DNA from: Craspedostauros australis
Lineage: Eukaryota > Bacillariophyta > Bacillariophyceae > Mastogloiales > Achnanthaceae
Direction of reading: 5' to 3'
Assembly: GCA_026770025.1 (NCBI GenBank)
Contig: JAMXDE010000013.1
Coordinates: 868,001 to 932,000 of the forward strand
DNA length: 64,000 nt
This document shows, one piece after another, positions 56,001 to 64,000 of the stretch (position 1 is its first letter; each line of letters opens with the position of its first letter). Position numbers and translations under genes: made by a program. The notes beneath the pieces were generated by a model. It did no database searches. It was not told where the DNA came from and saw nothing but the letters and a program-made list of their open reading frames with translations.

Positions 56001-59000
56001 ATCCTGGTTGATCACTCTTGTTCTTGAGAAAGAAACTCCAGCAGTGATCCGTGCAGTCGTCCACGATCAGGGTCCAGTAGCGTTTATCTCCGAAGCTTAT
56101 GTGTTTAGTGTAACTAATGTCAATGAAGAACCGTTCGCCGCGGCGAGTAGCTCTTGGAATAGTTGCCTTCGGAATATTCTTCACTCTTGCGTTCGCGACC
56201 GCGCAGTCACGACACACCGGCATCTCGCCGATGATTTTCCATCCGTACTGAGCGGCCGTCCGCTTCATGGTCTCGAGTGGCGCGTGGCCGAGCATTCGGT
56301 GCAGGTTCACCGCGCTGATCTCCTTGGATGGATTCTTGACGATAGCTGTACAAGCTTTGTCATCGTCTGTTGGCATGATGGGATGCATCTGCACTCCCGT
56401 GATGAATCCGTTGGATGTGGGGAAGACTCGATCGAACACGATCTTCGTTCCGGATCCGTTGATGATGTCCATCAGAATGCCGTTGTTACCAAGCTGGTAA
56501 CCGTTGTACAGAGCCTTGTTCGTGGAGAAAAGGTTCACCGCCATCTTGGGTGTGTACTTCACATCATCGAGCCGGATGACGTGGCCAGTGTTGTCTCGCT
56601 GTTTGACTTTCAAGCGAATGGATCCCATCTTGGGAGAGTCCAGCTTCGTGCTGTCTCCCACTTGGACGAAGGACTTGATATGCCGTACGTTGAAGAGAGC
56701 GGCGTCCGAGTTGACGATGTGACACGAAGCTCCGCTATCGGCGAGCCAGGTGTTTTTGTTAACCTTGTCCTTGTACTTGGTGCTCAGTTCGTGGAGTTGC
56801 TCCACAGCTGCCGCAGCTATCTCGTCGTCGAAGCTGCCGTCGTCGTTGTCTTCGTGGACTCCATCTTCGTTGTATGGATGATGATGGTCTCCGTCATCCA
56901 TGTCGTCGGGTAGTTGCGCGTAGTCCGATGGAATCGTAGTGTTCCGATGAGATCCTGTGGCTGGATCGTATGGATGGACCCGTGGTCGTTCGCGTAAGAG
57001 TACGCGCATACATCCTCCAAGGATGTAATGAAGATCCGTCTCTGGGATTGTCTCTGTCTCGGCTGCTTCCAGTATGCGATTGATCACAACTGAATTGGCG
57101 AGAATCTCTTCAATCGATCTGAAGTTCTCGGATAGGATGGATCCCATCATGTTCACCCATATTGGTCTTAGCACTCCTTGTGCAACTCCTGGGAACAGGC
57201 TCACTCCTGCTTCCATCACTGCATCGAAGATGAGCTGCTTCTGGATCACCAATGCTGTCTCTGTTGCATATGGGACGGTGTCATGACGATGGAGGTAGTT
57301 GGACCTGTTGGGATCCTCGATTGGTGGGAAGTCGATATTCCCTGGGTAGACGACACGCTCGTTTGGATTGAAGCTGTCGTCTGGATGATTGCCGTCCTCG
57401 GATTCGTCGCTGTCATCCTCGTCGAAGATGCCCGATCTGTTGTTCCCCGCCGCTGGAGGAGGAGGCGCCGCGCCGCGGTCCGCCTCATCGTCTTCATCTG
57501 CGCCGTCCTCGTCGGCGTTGTCGTCGTCGTCGCTCATGCCCTCTTCGATGTCGCTATTGTTGGCCTCGTCGTCCATCTCAGCTTCGTCGCCGTATGAACC
57601 GATCAGGTCGTGCGCGTTGAAGCAGCATTCGTAGCTCACTTCGCGTCTTGGATCCACCTCGTGGATGATTGGCTCCTCGCTGAGCCACTCCGGGATGATC
57701 TCATCATCCTGTACTTCGTCGTCACTCCCGACGTATTCGAAGTTATCGAAGAAGGAGTCTTCGATGTAGTCGTCGGACACCAACATGCAGAGCGGCATGT
57801 CCTTTGCAGAGAGTACCATCTCGTGCCCGCTCTTGTCGTGTCCTTGCGTTGCTGTGTTGGCCTGTTCATCGGCCTTCTTCTTCTCGTTGAACTTCTTCTT
57901 TCGGCACTCCGCCTCGCGATGTCCGAAGATGCCGCAGTAGTTGCACTTGCCCTTGAAGCCGCTTCCCTTGTTGCGCTTTCCGTTCATCTTGTTGTTGTTG
58001 TTGTTTTTCTTGTTGTTCGGTTTCTTGCGTTCTGGGCAATCGGCGGATCTATGGCCATACACGCCACAGTTGTGACAAGTACCCTTGAAGTTACCGGTGC
58101 TTGTGAAGCCGGTGTCGTTGCTCTTCGTGTTGCTGTCTTGGAAGTCGTCGACGTATGCCTTGCCTCCTCTGTGGGTGGCGTATGCAGTACGGAGTACTCC
58201 TCTAATCGCGTCGATGGTAACCAGTTCCGGATTGAACGTGAGTTGGTGTTGGAAGTTCACGACGTGGGTTTTGTATTCCACGCTCACCGTGCTGAGGATT
58301 TGCATGATCATTTCCTCGTCTGTGATCTCGTACTTGACATCGTGGAGACGCGATCGTAGACTCTCAAGTTGCGTGATGTAAATATCGGGGTCCGTGTCTC
58401 TCTTCATCTTTTCGTTGTTGAATTGGCGCTTGAGTTTGATCTTCGTCACCGCATCGGATGGTCGGAACTTCTCCGCGAGAACGTTCCACGCTCCGTGTGC
58501 GTCTCCTTCGGGGTAGTCGTCGGAGATGCATTGGTTGATGTACTGGATAGCCTGCTTGCCCTTTCCTTTCTCTGCATCCATCATGAGGATCAGATCGCTG
58601 AAGCAGTCGCATCCCAGCTCGTAGATCTCCTCCATCGCTTCCTTGTCTTCATCGGCGGCTGCCGCGATCTCGCTCACTGTTGGCACCTTGGTCTTGCCCA
58701 ACATCACGTCTCTCGTCTTCTGTGCACGAGCGTATGCCTTCGCTTGGGACTCCCATGCGCTGTAGTCTTCCTGTTCACCGCTGAACATCGGCGCCTTGAT
58801 GCGTCGCTTGTTCACGTTGGCTGATGTCGCCATGTTGATTCGTTGTTTCGTCGTTGGTGCGCTCGCGCCCTTGATTTCCGTTTGTTTCTGTGTTGTCGAT
58901 TCTTCGATTTTCGCCTGTTGTTGCGCGGAGATTGTTTTCGTCACAAATTCTCCTCCTGGTGGTGTCTCACTTTTCCCACCCTGTTTGGCTGTGCGAATGC

Positions 59001-59238
59001 TCTTCGTCACACCAGTCTCCTCTTGCTTGATCGCCTTGAGAATCCTCTTCTCCTTACGATGTAGTCTTGCAGACCGTTCTTCTTCGGTCTCGTCGATCGC
59101 GCTTGCGTCTGCGCTTGATAGGACAGTAGCCGCGGCTGCTTCCTTCTCTTGTCGTGGTGGAGTCTCACTCGCACCTTCTTCTCTCTTGATAGTCGGATTG
59201 GACAGAGGGATGTCTTTCAATTCCTCTTCCTCACTCAT
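53071..59238 (-). CDS. Gag-Pol polyprotein of the second copia element
   Basis: One open frame of 2055 residues from an ATG at 59238, about 80 bp inside the 5' LTR. Parts in order: Gag with a UBN2-like capsid region (about 140-370), two CCHC zinc knuckles (about 385-400 and 430-450), an acidic linker, aspartic protease near residue 850, integrase with a zinc-binding head and catalytic core (about 1000-1250), reverse transcriptase (about 1570-1800) and RNase H (about 1890-2030). Gag and Pol are fused in one frame. It looks whole. The long acidic stretch between the Gag knuckles and the protease, some 350 residues, is larger than in most copia polyproteins. Confidence 0.95.
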   Translation of the reverse strand: MSEEEELKDIPLSNPTIKREEGASETPPRQEKEAAAATVLSSADASAIDETEEERSARLHRKEKRILKAIKQEETGVTKSIRTAKQGGKSETPPGGEFVTKTISAQQQAKIEESTTQKQTEIKGASAPTTKQRINMATSANVNKRRIKAPMFSGEQEDYSAWESQAKAYARAQKTRDVMLGKTKVPTVSEIAAAADEDKEAMEEIYELGCDCFSDLILMMDAEKGKGKQAIQYINQCISDDYPEGDAHGAWNVLAEKFRPSDAVTKIKLKRQFNNEKMKRDTDPDIYITQLESLRSRLHDVKYEITDEEMIMQILSTVSVEYKTHVVNFQHQLTFNPELVTIDAIRGVLRTAYATHRGGKAYVDDFQDSNTKSNDTGFTSTGNFKGTCHNCGVYGHRSADCPERKKPNNKKNNNNNKMNGKRNKGSGFKGKCNYCGIFGHREAECRKKKFNEKKKADEQANTATQGHDKSGHEMVLSAKDMPLCMLVSDDYIEDSFFDNFEYVGSDDEVQDDEIIPEWLSEEPIIHEVDPRREVSYECCFNAHDLIGSYGDEAEMDDEANNSDIEEGMSDDDDNADEDGADEDDEADRGAAPPPPAAGNNRSGIFDEDDSDESEDGNHPDDSFNPNERVVYPGNIDFPPIEDPNRSNYLHRHDTVPYATETALVIQKQLIFDAVMEAGVSLFPGVAQGVLRPIWVNMMGSILSENFRSIEEILANSVVINRILEAAETETIPETDLHYILGGCMRVLLRERPRVHPYDPATGSHRNTTIPSDYAQLPDDMDDGDHHHPYNEDGVHEDNDDGSFDDEIAAAAVEQLHELSTKYKDKVNKNTWLADSGASCHIVNSDAALFNVRHIKSFVQVGDSTKLDSPKMGSIRLKVKQRDNTGHVIRLDDVKYTPKMAVNLFSTNKALYNGYQLGNNGILMDIINGSGTKIVFDRVFPTSNGFITGVQMHPIMPTDDDKACTAIVKNPSKEISAVNLHRMLGHAPLETMKRTAAQYGWKIIGEMPVCRDCAVANARVKNIPKATIPRATRRGERFFIDISYTKHISFGDKRYWTLIVDDCTDHCWSFFLKNKSDQPGYIKRFIQTIKSQTGDQQIIFRGDNSGENKSTEDILIDAGLNVKFEYTASNTLQQNGRVERKFAYLYTKIRSMLNGAQLDEEYRHGLWAAAASTATAIANITVAKNQKESPHRQFFGNDPSYADALRTFGEVGVVKTTYGGITAKLKNRGEEMVFIGYAHQHASGVYNMYRPSTKSLICSRDIKWLNQSYGQFRGWAPAPNISNETGTTDADGFTTIGRKGATPRTATRQTSEAKRVSFADSNRYYILSDSDDEDNEDDGVVTQLIQNDEKDRNESNHEDDEILPSGNEADDETGVTPPNTPARSTHDTPSRSPPSKPNKRDIARKERIRRHEARGRKGEANPKSTAGKSIPRALRELADFNERGRKEEGYESDPSSSEASDELSDEMIDDPNNETTDDEEIEDEDEEIEITHYSTTGLYGMNAIITERPAIDIGLSMQDENKEPEKHIEPTTFDGAFNHPDPIHRKGYRAAIKKEFDSMDTRKVYSKIKRDAIPRGRRCCKCKWVFKLKRDGTHRARLVACGYSQVAGVDFQEHYSPVIHDVTYRVMMVIMLIKKMDCALVDVVTAFLHGDLDEEIYMNCPNGMDHQPDEALTLHKPIYGLVQSARQWFKMLVSTLKNINFEQSAADPCLFYRKTNEGSMIVAIYVDDCFCCGDSKALETFLKDIQGSKFKVTIERGLGDYLSCNIELNHDKTRATLRQPHLIRHLIEEFGAKVEKMQRYGTPGTPGQIIVRPSEDNGLQKVGPEEHAEYRRGVGMLLFLIKHSRPDIANPVRELSKVLIGPTKAAMKEMYRIIKYVIDTKDYGLKIHPARPDDDGWDMELFCDSEYAGDKNTRISVGGFILYLCKVPILWRSKAQKAVTLSSSEAEYVALSEAAKEIFFVVQLLESVGVPVKTPIKVRVDNIGAIFIAKNPSTSQRSRHIDVRHHYVRNMVINKTIEIIFVKSEQNTSDGFTKNIKADLQREHEKSYLDTSRTFE

Positions 59239-59320
59239 TCAGCCTGCTGCTCTTGAATGATGTTCGTCTTCCTCGCACGATACGATTCGCGGGCTCGCCC
59301 TGATCTATCGTTTATAAACG

Positions 59321-60113
59321 TGTTGGCAAGTTCCGCTCACGGTAACCTACGATCGTGGAAGATGGTGTTGGTTGATAGTCGTCTGTTTGCTATTTCATTA
59401 CGTTGGCACTCCGATACTCTCGGTGTCCGTTCGTTCTCTTGCCCGATGCTCTCGGCGTGTCAATCTGTTTCGTAGATTTGGTCTCCGACTATGAGTCGGT
59501 ACGCGAGATCCTCTCTCGCTCCTCTCTGTATTCTCTCTCTCTCTCTCTCAACATCGTGTGCTCATGCTACACGATACTCCGTGTTCGATGCGTGCTCCGC
59601 ATCCGACACTCCGTTCATTCAGTACTGGCTTCTACTCCATGAGTACTTACCATTTGAAGTTCACCTTCAGTATCCATGATCTTCATGGGTCATCGTATCT
59701 TCGCCTCCTGCTCTGACTTGGAGACAGCTGTCGACGTGGTGACATGTTGACATCCTGTCGACGTCAGTAGGCGTCCTTCTGCTCTCCAGATGTCACGTTC
59801 CATTGGTGATGCAGTAGTCTGTCAGATGATATCGTCATCTGAGGTTTAGTTGGGAAGTACCTCGAGATTCTCTTGGTACCATTGATGGATGGATGGATGA
59901 TCTTCTGATTCTCTCAGAAATCGTTATTTGCAAATTTCCTCCAGAAATCTTGCCCCTTTTCGTGTGTTCCATTTCCCCTGTAATTCTGACGAATCACAGC
60001 ATACTATCGACACGAGTATAGTTATACCGTCCAAGTGCGTATGAGAGAATAGCGGGTGAACGATGCACATATACACGTACATCTTGACATATACTCACAT
60101 GTACATCTCGACA
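59321..60113 (-). repeat. 5' LTR of the second copia element
   Basis: 793 bp, starting TGTCGAG and ending CCAACA on the element's strand. As the upstream LTR it carries the presumed promoter. Confidence 0.95.
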
Positions 60114-60119
60114 GTAACT
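60114..60119. repeat. Target-site duplication, right copy (GTAACT)
   Basis: Matches 52252-52257 exactly. Confidence 0.85.
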
Positions 60120-60171
60120 ATGGAAGACGCATTGGCCCATTGTTGAGTGCCCTGGTTGGAGCTCTTGTTGA

Positions 60172-60270
60172 TTATTTGTGAGTGTTGTCCGAAGACAACC
60201 CCTGACCAGTATTTGACTAGTACGATTAGTAAAGAAGTAAGAAGTAAGGAATTCAGTGAGAATTGTCATG
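60172..60270 (-). repeat. Short 5' LTR of the old copia element
   Basis: Partner of 43796-43898. It lies about 50 bp beyond the right edge of the young copia insertion, showing that the young element landed in the leader between this LTR and Gag. Confidence 0.72.
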
Positions 60271-61116
60271 ATCGTAGCTTTTGTACTGTCCTATATCCAG
60301 CATGCTGCGTCAGACATTCACAGGACAAATGGAGTAGGGTACTGCAGCTGCACAAGCCATAGACACGCCTCAGCAAGTGATCGAGAGCCTCATTCGAATC
60401 TTCCAAACATGTGCTGCATCGGCCAATCCACTTGGGTTTTGACACGATCTCCATTTTTGAAGTTGACGATGATGTGCTTTTCTTCGCATGACGTCACTGT
60501 TGGCCGGTCTGCGGCAAAGATTCAGCGTTCGCGTTCAGTAACGTCGCTCAATCCTGTTGATGGATGTGGCGACGCTAGGATTTTGTTGTTAGGAGGAGCT
60601 TTGAGCGAAGACGACGATGATGACTCGTGCTCCAACGGCGGTAACACCTGCAATATCCAACGTTGGTAACGGCAACAGCGCGCAATTGGCATACATACTC
60701 CTCCTCGTGCATCTGACTCATTCACTCTGTATGTCCTCGTACGAGTGAAGAGAGAGAGAGAGAGCAAAACAAACACGATTGATTGATCTTCGAAGGTGCA
60801 ATGGATCGGTAAGGTTGTGCCCTTGGTGGATGTGTGTATTTGTGTTTGAAACGACGAGGACCAGGAGGACAACACGGCGAGTACCACACTCGTCATTCGT
60901 TCTACTTGACGAGTATGCTGATGACCTATATCCTCAGTCTTAGCATGACCATCGGTCAACCCAAAAGATCTTCGTCGACAGCAAAAGCATGTGCCATGCG
61001 CCTCATCATCTGTATCCCTCGAGCGGGCAAGAACACTGTCGAGTCAATCGTGTATTCTGTGATCCACGATCTTCATCGATCGTTCTCACCAATTCTATCC
61101 GAGCTGCTTTGACCTT
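60271..61116. other. Intergenic region, no gene
   Basis: It lies between the old element's end and the epimerase gene's 3' end. A short GA run occurs near 60749-60763. Open frames on both strands are short and motif-free. Confidence 0.45.
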
Positions 61117-62557
61117 TCAAGATTGTGACATCATGAAAGCATCGAACGATTCGTATTGCGCACTCCAGTTCAGCGCTTTGTTGCTGACCGAACCATCGTA
61201 CGTCTTGCCCTTGGGATCGCTGTCTGTGCCCAGAAAATCGGGCAACGACATGCCTTGATACTTCTCGGCTTTTAAAGCACTCACGCAGATCTCACGTCGC
61301 GACATGGGATTGCCGTCGCTGATCAAGAAGGGCTTGCCGCTGACGACGGCCGGGCCTGCACGCAAAGCGGCAAGCACAGAACCGGCGGCATCGTCGTAAT
61401 GTAGCTGGTTCACAATGCCGTCCGATCGACCGCCCACGGGTTTTCCCGATGAAAGCCAGAAGTTGTGCGCGCCGCGATCGAGATTGTAAAGACCCGCCAA
61501 CCGCAATGTGCAACCCCCATTCGCAAGGACAGCAGCTTCGGCATTGACCAACCGTGCAGCACGCGGGTTGCTTTCTGGATCGGCCAATGGAGTTTGTTCG
61601 TCGACGGTCGATCCGTCTTCACCGGGGCCGTACCTGCGAATGGCAACGCGCCAACGCAACATAAGAGCATGCGAAAGGGTGTGAGATGTGGCATATGGGA
61701 TAGGGCAGGAAGTCCGATCATGGATGCCGGGTTCAAACTCCATTCGAATCAAGTAAGTGAGCACTACCGGGCTTCCTTGTCAAGCATCTTTCAAAGCACA
61801 CGCACTGCGCACGTACACGGATCCGGCCGATGTGAAGACGAAGACGCCCTTGTCCGATGACCAGTAATTCTCGACAACATCTCGGACCGCGCCAGGATAA
61901 TCCTCGAACCCCGATGGAGGTGCGCAAAAGACGACGTTGTCGTACTTCGTTCCTTTGCATTCGTCCAATGTCTTGACTTCGAATCTGTCGCTCGAATCAT
62001 CACCGAGCACTTCCGAAAGGATCGTAGCATGCCGGTTGGTTGTTTTCGTGGCGGCCGTGACTGTTGTTATCATGGTTGCGAGCGTTGTTGTTATCGTTGT
62101 CGTTGTCGTTATTGTGATGGTGGAGAGGATGGAGTGGTTGGTTTTGTGTCGCGTTGTGTTGTGTTGTGTTGTGTTGGCAATTGAATACAATTGGAGGAGA
62201 TTTGAGACGATTCACGTCTGCTCTGCTGCCAATCGTCGTCCAGGCACAAAGTGACACCCATCCCAAACTGTAGCACACACACACACTCTCTTTTCAACGC
62301 CCACCCGTACGACTGCAACAAACATTTCTTCCGCCAGGGATAACCAAAGACGATCGCCACTCGGGCTCACCTTTGCAGGAGGCAAGGTCCGGAGACGCGA
62401 CGATCTGCTTGCAGAGGCTCGTTCCCAGAACTCCGCATCCCACCACGAGACATTCCGACACGGCGTTGTCTGCCGTTGCCATTGCGGAGGCCACCGTGAA
62501 GGAAGCAGCCATGACAAAGCTGACGATGCCGAACATGAAGATTGCTGGTTGTCTCAT
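61117..62557 (-). CDS. NAD-dependent epimerase/dehydratase-family protein with signal peptide (three exons)
   Basis: Exons 62557-62371, 62060-61817 and 61633-61117 give 315 residues. Intron 1 (62061-62370, 310 bp) starts GTGAGC and ends CAACAG, phase 1; intron 2 (61634-61816, 183 bp) starts GTACGT and ends TTCGCAG, phase 2. Both joins restore family motifs. Residues 1-27 are a hydrophobic signal-like leader with an ASA cleavage site. The Rossmann fold opens with VVGCGVLG (38-45, dinucleotide-binding GxGxxG), then a TKTTNRH turn, an NVVFCAPPSG strand and FTSAGSVYG, which holds the Ser and Tyr of the SDR active site. The C-terminal part contains a NxLHYDDAAGS-type segment typical of extended SDRs. 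The substrate is probably a nucleotide sugar or a similar polyol; the leader suggests ER or plastid delivery, without the usual aromatic residue of a diatom plastid signal. Confidence 0.86.
61634..61816 (-). other. Intron 2 of the epimerase/dehydratase gene
   Basis: 183 bp, GTACGT...TTCGCAG, phase 2. Splicing joins the codons for SVYGPGEDG, a continuous active-site strand that neither exon gives alone. Confidence 0.82.
62061..62370 (-). other. Intron 1 of the epimerase/dehydratase gene
   Basis: 310 bp, GTGAGC...CAACAG, phase 1. Its 3' half contains AACACA and AACGACA repeats and lacks a strong pyrimidine tract. Confidence 0.82.
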
Positions 62558-63024
62558 TGCCGAAGGTTAATGTAAACGTGATCGTTGGTATTGGTGATGC
62601 CAATGTCTTGTGGGTGCTGTGATGGCCGAAGACGATCTTTGGTGGTGTTCAGTTCCGTTGGTTGTGACGTTGTGGATCTTGCGGTTCTCAGCGCAATCAC
62701 GATTTGTCAGAACTTCAATCGTGACTGAAGTGCAATCAATGACTCATCGCTATCTATCATTTTGTGCATAGCTCAGACGAAAAGAGGACACAGTGCTGGA
62801 GGAAAGGACGGTATGTGCAACGTAGACTTTGACGACAGTCGCAGAGTGTCCCACCAGCATGCCAACAGCAAAGATATTGAAAGCACCATAGTTATGAGCA
62901 TGCTATAATGTATTATATCTTTCAGTCGAGTGGGAGTTTTGCTTTGTCGCGTCAACCACCCACTTCATTTCACTTCTTGTTGAACGGAGCGTGAATGCCA
63001 TCGACATTCCAGTTGCCAAGTGTT
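62558..63024. promoter_or_regulatory. Upstream region of the epimerase/dehydratase gene
   Basis: 467 bp between two same-strand genes. It should hold the epimerase promoter and the terminator or polyadenylation site of the MsrA-like gene. An AT-rich stretch at 62900-62925 is the most notable feature. No factor site is claimed. Confidence 0.4.
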
Positions 63025-63865
63025 TTACACACGATCAGGACATCCGGTGACCTTCAGGCGACCATCCGCGAAGGCCTGGTTGGCAATGTTGTTGTAGGCC
63101 TTGCCGTACGCAGGCGATTGGAAGTCGTTGTGGAATTGGTGGTAGACCTCGGCCTGGTAGAATGGGAACTTGGCGGTGTCGTAGACCCACACGGACTGCG
63201 TTCCAAGGGTGTCGCCGTCGTTGCCCTTGCCTTCTTTCAGGGTGAACCCCGCCTTTGCGGCTGCCTCCAGCACTGCTGGGTAGGATGCGTGCGATGTGCC
63301 GCCTGGCAAGCCCAGCAGGCTGCGATACTCGCCACCTCTGTCCATCGGGTCGACGCGGTCTGCGTTCGTGTTTATTGTTGGTGGTAGTGTTGTTGTTGTG
63401 GTTGTTGTTGTTGCGAGTTTGGGTGGGTGCGTGCATGCATGCATGTGTTGTGTGTGAGATGTGGCTACCACATGGAGACCATCGAGCACTTCACTCCACA
63501 ACCACTCCGAATTCACACGACTGCCTTCACCAACAACTTCATTCAAAGGTGGTCGACAGCAGTATTCAATAAGAATGCAACGATACCACAAATCAAACGA
63601 CCTCACATACCTTTGGTCCTTGGATTGAACAGGGAGAAGTAGAGCTCGGCGAAGTCACCGATCTTGGATTGCGGGATGCTCATGCCGACGACCTCACCGT
63701 GACCCAGTCTGCCGTAGTCGGCGATCTGCTGCATGTTGTGGTAGCAGACGCGTCCTTCCGATCCGATCTTGGTGCCGCCAGCGTAACCAGTCATGCTGGT
63801 CAATTGCGCATCGCTGCGTCCCAGCATCTTGCGTTCACCTTCCACGAATTCGTGCTGGATGTGCC
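63025..63865 (-). CDS. MSRA: Peptide-methionine (S)-S-oxide reductase (MsrA) family, partial at the right edge
   Basis: Two exons are visible: 63865-63611 and 63359-63025, separated by a 251-bp intron (63360-63610; GTATGT...CGCAG, phase 1). The first visible exon starts at a CCGCAG acceptor with two bases that would complete a Trp codon, then HIQHEFVEGERKMLGR, matching the segment right after the MsrA catalytic GCFW. So the catalytic Cys should be in an upstream exon, not found in 63866-64000 and probably beyond the window. Other MsrA marks are present: GYAGGT, GHGEVV, DRGGEYRS (glutamate near the active site), FYQAEVYHQFHNDF and a C-terminal GRLKVTGCPDRV. The enzyme reduces methionine-S-sulfoxide with thioredoxin or a similar donor. 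The HxQHEFV variant is characteristic of an algal/bacterial subgroup, as far as I recall. Targeting cannot be judged without the N-terminus. Confidence 0.85.
63360..63610 (-). other. Intron of the MsrA-like gene
   Basis: 251 bp, GTATGT donor and CGAACGCAG acceptor, phase 1. It contains ACAACAACC-type repeats near its 3' end. It joins FNPRTK to DRVDPMDRGGEYRS. Confidence 0.82.
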
Positions 63866-64000
63866 CTGCGGCGATATGGATGCGTGGTGTAGCAAGTGAA
63901 CGAAGTGCATTGGTCGATCATGGTACAAGAGAGCAGCGCAGAATAGAGCATTATGTGAGCGATGGAAATCGAAGTGGAATCACAGAGAATTCCTCAATCT

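Larger units (their letters stand above)
52258..60113 (-). mobile_element. Ty1/copia LTR retrotransposon, young and whole-looking
   Basis: A 7.86-kb minus-strand element with 793-bp LTRs at 59321-60113 (5') and 52258-53050 (3') and one long Gag-Pol frame between them. The LTRs start TG and end CA, have the same length and differ at about two positions by eye, so the insertion is very recent. GTAACT flanks it on both sides. It looks whole, with no break seen. It lies inside the 5' part of an older copia element whose sequence resumes on both sides. Confidence 0.95.
43796..60270 (-). mobile_element. Old, broken Ty1/copia element hosting two later insertions
   Basis: The minus-strand element is defined by a pair of roughly 100-bp terminal repeats, at 43796-43898 and 60172-60270, and by copia domains in the right order: Gag at about 52.2-50.8 kb, protease near 50.6 kb, integrase at about 50.3-48.2 kb, reverse transcriptase at about 45.8-44.6 kb and RNase H at about 44.5-43.9 kb. 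A purine-rich AAGGGGCG precedes the left repeat, as expected of a 3' LTR. It is clearly a fossil, with well over half a dozen breaks. An inverted-repeat DNA element (45858-48108) lies between its integrase and reverse transcriptase parts, and a young copia element (52258-60113) lies between Gag and the 5' LTR. It is therefore older than both. Confidence 0.8.

Noticed and set aside
1-64000. CRISPR arrays, tRNA or rRNA genes
   Set aside because: I looked for evenly spaced identical repeats with unique spacers and for tRNA T-loop sequence in a clover-leaf context and found none that held up. A covariance-model scan would be needed to exclude small RNA genes.

Overview
This is nuclear eukaryotic DNA, most likely from a diatom or a close stramenopile relative. 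The reasons are: short GT-AG introns (158-310 bp) with GTGAGC, GTACGT or GTATGT donors; a clear spliceosome gene (SF3B4); two large AAA-ATPase/helical-repeat proteins, a long SGNH hydrolase and a one-pass membrane protein with repeated C-terminal beta modules, all types I associate with diatom gene sets; and several Ty1/copia elements resembling the diatom CoDi lineages. The species is not determined.

Layout. 0-2.7 kb: a lone Gag-like reading frame and a small 30-bp tandem repeat. 2.7-10.3 kb: AAA-ATPase paralogue A (minus), a double-hotdog thioesterase-like gene (plus), and a truncated, stop-interrupted gene fragment that abuts an LTR. 10.3-17.5 kb: a young Ty1/copia element with 631-bp LTRs. 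17.5-39 kb: the gene-rich core, holding an SGNH hydrolase, a DUF676-type serine esterase, a short unknown protein, SF3B4 and a three-helix membrane protein transcribed divergently, a two-exon cell-surface protein, and AAA-ATPase paralogue B (minus). 39-43.8 kb: gene-poor, with a solo LTR and inverted repeats. 43.8-60.3 kb: a nest of elements. An old, broken copia element with LTRs of about 100 bp carries a 2.25-kb inverted-repeat DNA element in its coding region and a young, whole-looking copia element (793-bp LTRs, 6-bp target-site duplication) near its 5' end. 60.3-64 kb: a three-exon NAD-dependent epimerase/dehydratase gene and a MsrA-type methionine sulfoxide reductase gene that runs off the right edge.

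The host genes do not form an evident pathway; the arrangement looks like ordinary small-genome gene packing broken up by transposon islands. The AAA-ATPase pair, about 32 kb apart in the same orientation, looks like a local duplication. The intron boundaries given here were placed by eye from splice consensus, matching phase and continuity of family motifs; no transcript data were available. Several reading frames begin at a non-ATG codon when extended to the maximum; in those cases I chose the first sensible ATG.
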